The notes beneath the pieces are model-generated. The model had not been told where the DNA came from. It saw only the letters and a program-made list of their open reading frames with translations, and did no database searches. A stretch of 38,077 bases of DNA from Aeromonas tecta (lineage in GTDB: Bacteria; Pseudomonadota; Gammaproteobacteria; Enterobacterales; Aeromonadaceae). This document shows, piece after piece, positions 29,601-35,722 of this stretch (positions are counted from its first letter, which is position 1; the number at the start of each line of letters is the position of its first letter). Both the position numbers and the translations under genes were made by a program. Location of the stretch: NCBI RefSeq assembly GCF_000820185.1, contig NZ_CDCA01000044.1:1-38077 (forward strand), given 5' to 3'.

Positions 29601-32085
29601 CAAGCTGCGCCAGGTAGACCGCGGCGTGGTCAGTTCATGGATTGATCGCGTCATCAAGAAGGCCAACACTGAGGTGCTAGACGCCCTGGCCCCCATCAAA
29701 TATGCGGAAGAAGCCGCTGGCATTACCGAGGCGGCCGACTCCGGATATGTGGGCGCGCGTATGGCCACTGGCGCAGCCTCCACCATGCAAGCGACGATGC
29801 TCTACGGCCTACCAGAGTGGAAGGACGGTGTGATCCAGCGAAAGGCTGGTACTGGTGAAAAAGATGCCCTGTTGGGCATTTTTTCTGACCTCGGAAAAGA
29901 CCTGCATAACTGGCTGGGCTGGATGGCCGGGCACCGGGCTGAAATCCTGATGGGGCAGGGGCGTGAGAACTTGCTGAGTGAGCAGGATATTACTGCACTT
30001 AAGGGGCTTGGCAACGGGAAGGAGGCCAAGTTCATGGAGGCAAAAGAGCGCTGGAATAAGCTCAACACTGCCACCCTGGATCTGGCGCAGGAGGCTGGCT
30101 TGTTCACCGCCGAGGCGCGGGCCGAGTTCGAAAGCGAGTGGTATATCCCCTTCTTCCGTGAATCTGATGATGGCGACGTGGTTGCACCGTTCAAGCCAAA
30201 GGGCATTGCCAACCAGAATGCCGGGATCAAGAAGCTCAAGGGTGGGGAGGCCAATACCAACGACCTGCTCGAGAACATCTTCACCAGCACCAGTAAGCTG
30301 ATCGATGCCTCCATGAAGAACATGGCGGCCCAGAAGACCGTCTGGAACCTGGCCGACACCGGCATAATCGAGGTGGTAGCCAAACCCAACATGATGGACT
30401 GGCGCGCCCTCAAAAATGGGAAAGACCTGATAACTGTGAAGCTGGAGGGGGAGGACTACATGATCCGGGTTGAGGATCCGGACCTCTACCGGGCTATGAC
30501 CTTCTTCGATCGTAAGCCGTTCGGCGCCATGGTCAATGTCGCGGCTAAGGCCAAGCGACTACTCACCGCCGGTGTGACCGCATCCCCTGAATTCATGCTG
30601 CGCAACTTCCTGCGCGACTCCCTCTCCAGCTGGGCGATAAGCAAGGACGGCTTCAAGCCGGTGATCGGTTCAATCAAAGGGGTGAAAAAGACCCTGGCGA
30701 TGGAGGGCAGCACCATCGACGTGATGTTCAGTGGCGCCAGCTTCCTGGGTGGGTATGTCAACGGCAACGACCCGACAGCCATGGCCGACACTGTGCGCAA
30801 GTCACTGCGCCGCAAGGGGATGACGCCGGAACAAATCGCGAAATATGAGAAATCCATCATCCGCAATGCGGCACACGCCAAAGGCGTTGTAGCTGACGTG
30901 TGGGAGAAATACAGCCGCTTTGGCGAAGCATTTGAGAATGGTAACCGTGAGGCGGTCTATGACGCCGCCATCAAGTCGGGTAAGAGTCATGCACAGGCTG
31001 CTTTTGAATCGAAGGACTTGATGGACTTCTCCATGCTGGGGGCCGCTCGTGCTATCCAAGGGGCTGCCATGGTGCTGCCATTCTTCAATGCTCGGCTCCA
31101 GGGCTTGGGTAAGTTGACACGCGAGCTCCGAGACAACCCGCGAGAAATTGTGAAGCGTGCCGGGATGATCACCGCAATGTCGCTCGGGCTGCTGGCTACC
31201 AACTGGGATGATGAGCGCTATGAGGAACTGCCAGACTGGGACAAGGATGCAAACTGGCATTTCTTCGTCGGTGGTCAGCATTGGCGGATCCCCAAGCCGT
31301 TCGAGATCGGGGTGATGTTCGGCACCATCCCTGAGCGTATGGTGCGCGCCCTGGGTGACAAAGATACGGGCGCCCAGTTCGGTAAAGCAGTAGCTCGGGC
31401 AATTGGCGACACCTTTGCTCTCAATCCGACCCCTCAGATCGTCAAACCGATGGTGGAGGGCGCGTTCAACTACGACAGTTTCCGGGGCGGCCCTATCGAC
31501 AGCCCACAGGATCTGGCCGTGCGCGCCGAAGCTCGCTACAACGAGCAGACCAGCCTGCTGATGCGCGAACTTGGAGAGCTCTCAGGGTTGTCACCCAAGC
31601 AGTTGGAGCACCTGGTGATCGGTTACACCGGCACCATGGGCAGCTATGTGATGGCTGCTGCCGATGGACTGATCCGGAATGCGCGACCGGGAGAGTCAGC
31701 AAGCTGGCGCGCCGACGAGATCCCACTGGTGAAAGCGGTATACCGCGGTACCGGGCCGGCCAAGTCCACCCAGCATATGGAAGAGTTTTACCGGATGCTG
31801 AGCGAGGTGAATCAACTCAAGCGTACAGTGGACCAGTATCGTAGCGAGGGACTGACAGATAAGGCCAGCGAGTTGCTGGAAGAGCAGGGCGGGATCCTCA
31901 AGTCACGTCGTAACCTGAGCCGCACCCAGCAGCAGATTAGGGTGGTGCGCAACAGGATAGAGCTGATCCAGCGTGATAAGACAATGGGGGCTGAGGAGAA
32001 GCGCCAGCGCATCGATGAGCTGATGGCCCGCCGTAATGACCTTGTGTACCAGGCAGTCAATACCAACCAGCGAAACTGGGAATAG
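23638..32085 (+). CDS. Giant polyvalent protein (2815 aa) with two zincin-like domains, InPase and MuF-C-like domains
   Basis: Residues 150-390 are Gly/Ala-rich with amphipathic membrane-active character. About 390-830 is a long disordered linker. About 832-958 resembles the inorganic-pyrophosphatase-like (InPase) domain of phage polyvalent proteins (MAHDYGYIKRTEGADGDHVDVF). About 1180-1400 matches an LPD1-type zincin with HEWWH at 1361-1365. A second zinc-site-like motif, RHEVLAHYGL, starts at 1616. About 1750-1930 resembles the MuF C-terminal domain. The remainder is a long helical LPD38-like region. Polyvalent proteins are thought to be injected with DNA and to counter host defences or process host targets. 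Giant virion proteins also occur in Bcep22-like podoviruses. A GAGGAC site precedes the ATG. A nested ORF and terminator lie in the linker. Confidence 0.85.
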   Translation: MDKNASTLPMAQQSDTRMDEFWNSLDAGLAAPAPTPRNLDVGLSDVARAVGAGGLELVGGIGELARQAGNYGRQNGGKDQGDYLDNARANLAKKLAPALDVVAGAGGLAQSGADSLKEGMSVDAREAMTRSLVSESPSGSITLGDGAGDIDVWAMKMAQGVGSLLPTLASGGITGLAAKATIGRMVTASMIKRGAAQEVAEAVAAKTVSRLATGAATTTGVTGSVGAAGVNARDSVLGMSFDELRNSTTFRDTFLRIDADQQTAHLSDSEKLQLAREETANVASQATMGDAKTWGAAAVGTLMGDTMLFKMLAGKGAGGGVLKGMGKGAAGEGISEALEEGTQQYSVNEALNEVAGANIDPMKGVVSSAIEGGLIGMGVGGATGGVGGLRGERGEVEIEEHQAQDAEPTAQDSVPDEQVEPQVTPEPEVPTATDQSPLGPSASQYDELRDVPAYLRQDDTADRFKGLAQDSEVQRALAGEFGSSVQELVSAQIQGGNKGKSLYERVQTGELGEDPFAGGKSALQVAMEGHRPALPLKDVIFAGDANAKPKGKEVAAPGDHDDHQAGPGPQFRGSERTRWQSGQEGDLLPADRGQMQNADSLPGATIEGEGREIGTELPHRDVIYGGDQRQPDAAPMRGSTSVDPTIGPLKSLRVTRKGKPFASEKEAQLASRKGLETPVQLNGGGFGVAEISEVERAKAGQSNNRQPQQLTPAVDTGYRDAIPSSEQPEVTYDQPARIPASSSEGQGDQPGAGNQAATDAKPATAGLASRAGARDRGELAPPVPTSTGQQQDDKTLTTPAPAGVVVSEPVAQVEAARAEVNTEPTQAQKEAGNYKKGHLKLHGFDIALENPKGSTRSGTAPDGKAWQSTMAHDYGYIKRTEGADGDHVDVFIGDQPESEQVYVVDQVDPQTGKFDEHKVMLGFADEAAARAGYLANYEPGWKGLGTIKAMPVKAFKRWLKEGDTTQSISRAKRAAQESITDFGEKIGGARKDVWASYRDSIQGDTVDEIKELPLSKAWPTPDYQKLLDSGIQPWFVAYARAARDSIPAKPQTGWKQQRWAEAVKTMRDTALGLLEGDSSSEQLRQQIAKSGLHLAEDISNRAALYEAVGHQRSLADLKLRGGEYSLYNGVKYDPPKQMWTLERGTKSSALGNWPRIIATGDTKQETIAAFKDRYEELTAEASKPKAVTFDIYSRDDGKGWFVGKKLGRNYLDLTPAFKNVKEARTYRAEHQDELIAKLEQHKAIPRERRDLNQPRVGEDMRAGQDVTPEQFASTFGFRGVEFGNWVEQGRRQRDLNDAFDALMDMAAILGIPPKAISLNGELGLAFGARGSGGVSPAAAHYEPGKMVINLTKMNGAGSLGHEWWHALDNYFSRLRGKPGDNMTTALDVSLAAQGSNFAHRGEVRKEMVEAFGEVMRAIKQTSLKARSQKLDSRRSKAYWATDVELSARAFESYLIAKLQDQSASNDYLANIVSEAQWEAEAALGLEMDDSYPYATAGEVPAIRAGFDQLFDTLESKQEGDRTVLFSKQAMAQGDKPAKHLTRKEAELVTKMWFKQYRGASGINVQIHATQAELEQALGLDAKDGLIRRAAFDDDAGTLHVAADTIANPKRMREILRHEVLAHYGLAIVLGDGEYTKLMSRLIQSQKDPSMKVVWDWVNTHYADEDVGTQAEEVVAHLAEMEQGAWGRGWDRVVAWVTRALRAVGFLPDGITAAETRSLIEGLGKKLQRTSLDDGGSGGKKFSQEEKPGQDIFKPNPAEAEEYRRQLAKAMVSPRSGEIPIDLGRTPMVLQAMGAPDLAIRISRDIVRKAVNGVKHDVSMGTIEALPGLLSDPLAIFDSKTHPGDAIVVLLDAKDGTGRPVIAALQLKVQAGKFLEINRIASIHGRPEEQLQGWVEGGLAKYIKKNHRSSLRTGLQLPLGSSIDGSNASIFSEGDAVNLAKWEGDRDDGSLPPDGLKFSQTNAATDEALQKLNLGPKPDIIDKTKTNLNKLRQVDRGVVSSWIDRVIKKANTEVLDALAPIKYAEEAAGITEAADSGYVGARMATGAASTMQATMLYGLPEWKDGVIQRKAGTGEKDALLGIFSDLGKDLHNWLGWMAGHRAEILMGQGRENLLSEQDITALKGLGNGKEAKFMEAKERWNKLNTATLDLAQEAGLFTAEARAEFESEWYIPFFRESDDGDVVAPFKPKGIANQNAGIKKLKGGEANTNDLLENIFTSTSKLIDASMKNMAAQKTVWNLADTGIIEVVAKPNMMDWRALKNGKDLITVKLEGEDYMIRVEDPDLYRAMTFFDRKPFGAMVNVAAKAKRLLTAGVTASPEFMLRNFLRDSLSSWAISKDGFKPVIGSIKGVKKTLAMEGSTIDVMFSGASFLGGYVNGNDPTAMADTVRKSLRRKGMTPEQIAKYEKSIIRNAAHAKGVVADVWEKYSRFGEAFENGNREAVYDAAIKSGKSHAQAAFESKDLMDFSMLGAARAIQGAAMVLPFFNARLQGLGKLTRELRDNPREIVKRAGMITAMSLGLLATNWDDERYEELPDWDKDANWHFFVGGQHWRIPKPFEIGVMFGTIPERMVRALGDKDTGAQFGKAVARAIGDTFALNPTPQIVKPMVEGAFNYDSFRGGPIDSPQDLAVRAEARYNEQTSLLMRELGELSGLSPKQLEHLVIGYTGTMGSYVMAAADGLIRNARPGESASWRADEIPLVKAVYRGTGPAKSTQHMEEFYRMLSEVNQLKRTVDQYRSEGLTDKASELLEEQGGILKSRRNLSRTQQQIRVVRNRIELIQRDKTMGAEEKRQRIDELMARRNDLVYQAVNTNQRNWE
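25832..26026 (+). CDS. Nested 64-codon ORF inside the giant gene, other frame
   Basis: The frame is +1 relative to the giant ORF. The product is amphipathic and helical (MTSLPEYLQAAVKDKVISLA, then AIKLQLTLSQPLPGS), ending SSLLLYLHQLDSNKMTRH. GAGGTG lies 4 nt before the ATG. The stop codon is followed immediately by a perfect 10-bp terminator stem. In the giant frame the same stretch encodes low-complexity Pro/Ala/Gln/Gly linker, so the nested frame carries the better-looking protein. It may be a genuine overlapping gene, or the relic of a gene captured when two neighbours fused. I recognise no family. Confidence 0.5.
   Translation: MTSLPEYLQAAVKDKVISLAQAIKLQLTLSQPLPGSPAELEQEIGESSLLLYLHQLDSNKMTRH
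26027..26056 (+). terminator. Perfect intrinsic terminator inside the giant ORF
   Basis: CAACCCCGGC (26027-26036) and GCCGGGGTTG (26041-26050) form a perfect 10-bp stem with a TCCT loop, followed by TTGTTT. It starts at the base after the nested ORF's stop codon. Full-length giant transcripts must read through it. Confidence 0.75.
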
Positions 32086-32147
32086 CGGCCCTGCCATGGC
32101 CACATAGATGGGAGTAGACTGAGGCCTTTATCAGTGGGGACTCAACC

Positions 32148-32351
32148 ATGTGGCTGCTGATTGCGATCGGAAGCATGGTGCTGGCGCTTAAAGTGTTCAG
32201 CGTCAGTTTTACATTGGCATTGGTACCATTCGCGATAGGGATCTGGTGTTTCAGTAAATCCAACCGTGAGAGCCTGGATAACTTCATGGCCTTCGCTTTC
32301 ATCATTGTGCTGATTGGTTTTGCTGTGAATGTACTCATTAGTATCTGGTGA
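32148..32351 (+). CDS. 67-aa two-TM membrane protein
   Basis: The protein is nearly all membrane: segments near residues 2-35 (LLIAIGSMVLALKVFSVSF, continuing to IGIWCF) and 46-66 (FMAFAFIIVLIGFAVNVLIS), joined by a short charged loop (SKSNRESLDN). GTGGGGA lies 8-13 nt before the ATG. A strong terminator follows about 40 bp after its stop. It lies between the giant late gene and the SOS-box gene at the end of the prophage. Small membrane proteins here are often superinfection-exclusion or accessory lysis functions, but there is no direct evidence for either. Confidence 0.65.
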   Translation: MWLLIAIGSMVLALKVFSVSFTLALVPFAIGIWCFSKSNRESLDNFMAFAFIIVLIGFAVNVLISIW

Positions 32352-32388
32352 AATTTGGCTCACAGTTTTGAGAGTAACATGATTCATG

Positions 32389-32410
32389 AAGGGGCTTAGG
32401 CCCCTTTTTT
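32389..32410 (+). terminator. Strong intrinsic terminator at the end of the late genes
   Basis: AAGGGGC (32389-32395) pairs with GCCCCTT (32400-32406) around a 4-nt loop, with six T from 32405. It probably ends the whole late transcript. Confidence 0.92.
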
Positions 32411-32450
32411 AATATCCAAAATGGTCCAAAAATGATAAGTTCCCTCACGT

Positions 32451-32470
32451 TACTGTATATTCATACAGTG
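32451..32470 (+). promoter_or_regulatory. LexA (SOS) box
   Basis: The site contains CTGT-N8-ACAG, preceded by TA and with an A/T-rich centre, and matches the E. coli LexA consensus at 17 of 20 positions by eye. It lies 41 bp before the ATG of a 38-codon ORF. A small hairpin (CAGCC/GGCTG, 32476-32489) follows in the presumed leader. LexA cleavage after DNA damage would derepress the downstream gene. Confidence 0.75.
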
Positions 32471-32510
32471 ATTCACAGCCGAGAGGCTGAGAGAGAACGG
32501 GAGACACGGG

Positions 32511-32627
32511 ATGGAATCATCACTAACCGAACTAGAAGACCTTATCGATACCTTGGATCTGACACCTCAGGAGGAAGATAGACTCGCGCGCATTCTACAA
32601 AAACTACGCGATGAAGCCGCTGCGTAA
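32511..32627 (+). CDS. 38-aa acidic microprotein under a LexA box
   Basis: The product (MESSLTELEDLIDTLDLTPQ, then EEDRLARILQKLRDEAAA) is acidic with two predicted helices and Leu/Ile at heptad-like positions, suitable for binding another protein. GGGAG sits 7 nt before the ATG. The LexA box 41 bp upstream implies expression after DNA damage, when prophages induce. It is too short for most gene finders. Roles such as a repressor-inactivating antirepressor are conceivable, since small LexA-controlled antirepressors are known in lambdoid phages, but sequence similarity to them is not visible. Confidence 0.6.
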   Translation: MESSLTELEDLIDTLDLTPQEEDRLARILQKLRDEAAA

Positions 32628-32978
32628 TAATGCAGAAAGATTCAAATGAGCTCGCCACTGTGTGGGCTTTTCTATGCTTAAAGATGGGATAACCAATGGA
32701 AAATGCTGGGGGTTCTTGGGGCAATTTTTGGGGCAAATCGAGAGGGAAACTGCGGTGGAATGCGGGGAAAAAGCGAATGGAGATGTTGTGAGTGCTTTGT
32801 AAAAAGCCTTATATGGCGCGGCTTTAGGTGGTTTTAGCCTACATATAAGAGTTGTTGCTGCTTAACAAAGGAGATGTCCCGGTTGGTCTGTCAAATGGCG
32901 CGCATTATGGCACAGATCTGCCGAAAGTTTTAGCGGGAACTGTGATCTGGCGCTATTGCATGGGGGGAGAGGCGCTAT
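32628..32978. other. Phage/host junction region without a convincing gene
   Basis: There is no credible ORF here. The left part has a weak hairpin before TTTTC near 32650-32672 and two direct TTGGGGCAA repeats at 32716-32736. An inverted repeat CTTATATG/CATATAAG lies at 32808-32815 and 32842-32849. The right part up to the actP terminator looks like host intergenic DNA. The right attachment site should lie in this stretch, but its core cannot be fixed without the left end. Confidence 0.5.
32716..32736 (+). repeat. Two direct TTGGGGCAA repeats near the prophage end
   Basis: TTGGGGCAA occurs at 32716-32724 and 32728-32736, 12 bp apart. Short G-rich direct repeats of this style are often seen beside attachment cores used by tyrosine integrases, where they act as arm-binding sites. 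No integrase is in the window, so this remains a suggestion. Confidence 0.35.
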
Positions 32979-33004
32979 GAAAAAAGCCGGCACGGGGCCG
33001 GCTT
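32979..33004 (-). terminator. Intrinsic terminator of the actP operon
   Basis: On the minus strand, AGCCGGC (33003-32997) pairs with GCCGGCT (32991-32985) and is followed by a run of T (complement of AAAAAA at 32980-32985). It lies about 20 bp after the actP stop. Confidence 0.88.
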
Positions 33005-33023
33005 GTTGAGCGATGAAAAAGGA

Positions 33024-34679
33024 TCAGTGGGCGCTGGCGCCGGAGGCACCGAGCCCGGTCTGGGAGCGCACGAACTGCGGGAAGAACTTGGTGTGTTCGT
33101 CGGCCGCGTTCTGGGACTTGTCGGTCACCGAGAAGAACCAGATCCCGACGAAGGCCAGCGCCATGGAGAAGAGCGCGGGGTATTCGTAGGGGAAAATCGC
33201 CTCGGTATGACCCAGCACCTTCACCCAGATGGTGGGGCCCAGGATCATCAGGGTCACGGCGCTCACCAGCCCCAGCCAGCCACCGTAGACGGCGCCACGG
33301 GTGCTCAGGCGTGACCAGAACATCGACAGGAACAGCACCGGGAAGTTGCAGCTCGCCGCGATGGAGAAGGCCAGACCCACCATGAAGGCGATGTTCTGCT
33401 TCTCGAACAGGACGCCAAGACCGATGGCAACCACACCCAGTACCAGGGTGGTCATCTTGGAGACGCGCAGTTCATCGACTTCGTTGGCCTTGCCTTTCTT
33501 CAGCACGCAGGCATAGAGGTCGTGGGAGACCGCGGAGGCACCCGCCAGGGTCAGGCCGGCGACCACCGCCAGAATAGTGGCGAAGGCCACGGCGCTGATG
33601 AAGCCGAGGAACAGGCTGCCACCCACCGCATCGGCCAGATGGACCGCCGCCATGTTGGTGCCGCCGAGCAGGGCGCCGGTGGCGTCCTTAAAGTCCGGGT
33701 TGGTGCTGACCAGCAGGATGGCGCCAAAGCCGATGATGAAGGTCAGGATGTAGAAGTAACCGATGAAGCCGGTGGCGTAGAACACCGACTTGCGCGCTTC
33801 CTTGGCATCGCTCACGGTGAAGAAACGCATCAGGATGTGGGGCAGGCCGGCGGTACCGAACATCAGCGCCAGACCCAGCGAAATGGCGGAAATGGGGTCG
33901 GCCACCAGGCCGCCCGGGCTCATGATGGCAGCGCCATTGGCATGGACCTTGACCGCTTCACTGAACAGAGCGCCGATGTCGTAGTTGACCGATTTCATCA
34001 CCATGATGGCCATGAAGGAGGCACCGGACAGCAGCATCACCGCCTTGATGATCTGCACCCAGGTGGTGGCCAGCATGCCGCCAAACAGCACGTAGAGCAC
34101 CATCAGGATACCGACCAGCACCACGGCGATGTGGTATTGCAGGCCGAACAATAGCTCGATGAGCTTGCCGGCACCGACCATCTGGGCGATGAGGTAAAGC
34201 GCCACCACCACCAGGGATCCGCTGGCAGACAAGGTACGCACCGAGGTCTGCTTGAGGCGATAGGAGGCTACGTCGGCGAAGGTGTACTTGCCGAGGTTGC
34301 GCAGCCGCTCTGCGATCAGGAACAGGATGATGGGCCAGCCCACCAGGAAGCCGATGGAATAGATCAGGCCGTCGTAGCCCGAGGTGTAGACCAGGGCGGA
34401 GATGCCGAGGAAGGAGGCGGCGGACATGTAGTCACCGGCGATGGCCAGGCCATTCTGGAAGCCGGTGATACGCCCGCCTGCGGCATAGTAGTCGGAGGCC
34501 GAGCGGTTGCGCTTGGAGGCCCAGTAGGTGATGAACAGGGTGGCGGCCACGAAGGCCACGAACATGACGATGGCCGGCACGTTCAGGGGTTGGCGTTGCA
34601 CCTCGCCAGTCAGCGCATCGGCCGCCAGCAGGGGAGTGGACATCAGGCTGCCGAGCAGCAGCAGAGACTTGCCTTTCAT
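33024..34679 (-). CDS. actP: Cation/acetate symporter
   Basis: This 551-residue member of the sodium:solute symporter (SSS) family imports acetate and other short monocarboxylates with cations across the inner membrane. It begins with a signal-type hydrophobic stretch ([17 protein letters not shown]). About 13 membrane helices follow, including [21 protein letters not shown] and [12 protein letters not shown], a typical SSS substrate-site region. Its length equals that of E. coli ActP (549). The start overlaps the stop of yjcH by 4 bp, and the pair forms an operon ending in a strong terminator. It is host DNA, and its GC-rich composition differs from the accessory region on the left. Confidence 0.95.
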   Translation of the reverse strand: MKGKSLLLLGSLMSTPLLAADALTGEVQRQPLNVPAIVMFVAFVAATLFITYWASKRNRSASDYYAAGGRITGFQNGLAIAGDYMSAASFLGISALVYTSGYDGLIYSIGFLVGWPIILFLIAERLRNLGKYTFADVASYRLKQTSVRTLSASGSLVVVALYLIAQMVGAGKLIELLFGLQYHIAVVLVGILMVLYVLFGGMLATTWVQIIKAVMLLSGASFMAIMVMKSVNYDIGALFSEAVKVHANGAAIMSPGGLVADPISAISLGLALMFGTAGLPHILMRFFTVSDAKEARKSVFYATGFIGYFYILTFIIGFGAILLVSTNPDFKDATGALLGGTNMAAVHLADAVGGSLFLGFISAVAFATILAVVAGLTLAGASAVSHDLYACVLKKGKANEVDELRVSKMTTLVLGVVAIGLGVLFEKQNIAFMVGLAFSIAASCNFPVLFLSMFWSRLSTRGAVYGGWLGLVSAVTLMILGPTIWVKVLGHTEAIFPYEYPALFSMALAFVGIWFFSVTDKSQNAADEHTKFFPQFVRSQTGLGASGASAH

Positions 34680-34987
34680 GATTGGGCTCCCTTGAGGATC
34701 TTGTTGTTCAGCTCGTCAAACTCGCCGTTGGCGCGATAGACATAGATGCCGGTCAGCACGAAGGAGGAGAGGATCAGCCCCACGCCGACGGGAATGCCAC
34801 GGGTGATGGCGGAGCCTTCACTGAGCGGCGTGCCAAGCCAGCCAGGTGCGAAGGCGATGAGCAGAATAAACGCCAGGTAGAGCCCCAGCATCAGGATGGA
34901 GAGGGTCCAGGCGAAGCGTTGGCGTTTGCTGACCAACTCCTGGAAGACAGGATCTTGCTGGATCCTCAGATAACGTTGCTGTTCCAT
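34676..34987 (-). CDS. yjcH: DUF485 inner-membrane protein YjcH
   Basis: This 103-residue protein has two membrane segments ([20 protein letters not shown] and [18 protein letters not shown]) and the DUF485 ending [15 protein letters not shown]. It is nearly always encoded just before actP and is thought to assist acetate transport. The ATG at 34987 was chosen because GGAGAAATGCA precedes it; an ATG 18 bp further upstream is weaker. The 4-bp overlap with actP indicates translational coupling. Unlike in E. coli, acs is not adjacent here. Confidence 0.92.
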   Translation of the reverse strand: MEQQRYLRIQQDPVFQELVSKRQRFAWTLSILMLGLYLAFILLIAFAPGWLGTPLSEGSAITRGIPVGVGLILSSFVLTGIYVYRANGEFDELNNKILKGAQS

Positions 34988-35064
34988 TGCATTTCTCCAT
35001 GACATGAATGTCGGCTGTGAATGAAGGATGTCTCTACCGAGCAGGATGCCCGCTCATGTAATGG

Positions 35065-35086
35065 AAATGTGAATTAAATGTTATTT
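35065..35086 (-). promoter_or_regulatory. Possible CRP site upstream of yjcH-actP
   Basis: The 22-bp site begins AAATGTGA on the plus strand and ends TTATTT, matching the CRP consensus at about 16 of 22 positions by eye; the second half-site is poor. It lies about 80 bp upstream of yjcH. The E. coli acs-yjcH-actP operon is CRP-activated, which makes the site plausible. Confidence 0.35.
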
Positions 35087-35094
35087 GTCGGCAA

Positions 35095-35721
35095 TTAGAC
35101 TTTGGGATAAGCCAGGGGGCCACCCAGCTGCAGACGCAGGAAGATGAGGGCGGCGGTGACGGCATCCGCCAGGGCGTCGTGGGCGGGCAGGGGAGGTAGG
35201 CCGAGATGCTGGCAAATGGCGGTCAGGCGCAGATCGATGACCGCATCCGGGTAGCGCCGATAGAGGTGGTCATGATAGAGGCGGCTCACCTCGATGCCCC
35301 GTTGCGGCAGGTGCAGCCCCCACAATTTCTGGCAGGCCAGGTTGAGGATGCGCAGGTCATAGGCGATGTGATAGCCCACCAGTTCCCGGGGGCCGATGAA
35401 GGCCAACAGCTGGCGCAGCGCGGCGTCCAGCGCCAAGCCCTGTTGCAGGTCCTGGTGGCGCAGGCCGTGAATCGCCACCGATTGTTCGCTCAGGCTGGCA
35501 GGCGCCTGCACCCGCAGGGAGAGCGCCTCGCCGGTGAGCAGCCGGTTACCCTTGATGCGCACCGCGCCGATGGCGACAATCTCGGCTCGCTCGGGATCCA
35601 GGCTGGTGGTCTCGAAATCCAGCGCCACCCACTCATCGGATGGGGCGCAATCGAACAGCGGGGCAAAGTCTCCGTGGCGAAAAGCGCGGCCATACCAATG
35701 GCGTCGACAGCGGTCCCACAT
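35095..35721 (-). CDS. DnaQ-like 3'-5' exonuclease (DEDDh)
   Basis: This 208-residue protein has exonuclease motif I as LDFETTSLD with Asp35 and Glu37, and motif II in GYHIAYDLRILNL near residue 115. Motif III is HDALADAVTAAL near residue 180, whose His marks the DEDDh class. It lacks polymerase domains, and resembles stand-alone exonucleases related to the epsilon subunit of DNA polymerase III. It could degrade or trim nucleic acid ends. The gene starts one base after the stop of the cNMP/CBS protein, forming an operon with it. This pairing next to actP recurs in related gammaproteobacteria, as far as I know. Confidence 0.88.
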   Translation of the reverse strand: MWDRCRRHWYGRAFRHGDFAPLFDCAPSDEWVALDFETTSLDPERAEIVAIGAVRIKGNRLLTGEALSLRVQAPASLSEQSVAIHGLRHQDLQQGLALDAALRQLLAFIGPRELVGYHIAYDLRILNLACQKLWGLHLPQRGIEVSRLYHDHLYRRYPDAVIDLRLTAICQHLGLPPLPAHDALADAVTAALIFLRLQLGGPLAYPKV

Positions 35722-35722
35722 G

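Noticed and set aside
32696..32791. 31-codon ORF rich in Trp and Gly near the prophage end
   Set aside because: There is no ribosome binding site, and it runs through the direct repeats, so its odd composition simply reflects them.
32808..32849. Inverted repeat CTTATATG/CATATAAG as the integrase core site
   Set aside because: The 26-bp spacing is too long for a tyrosine recombinase core; it may be an operator or chance.
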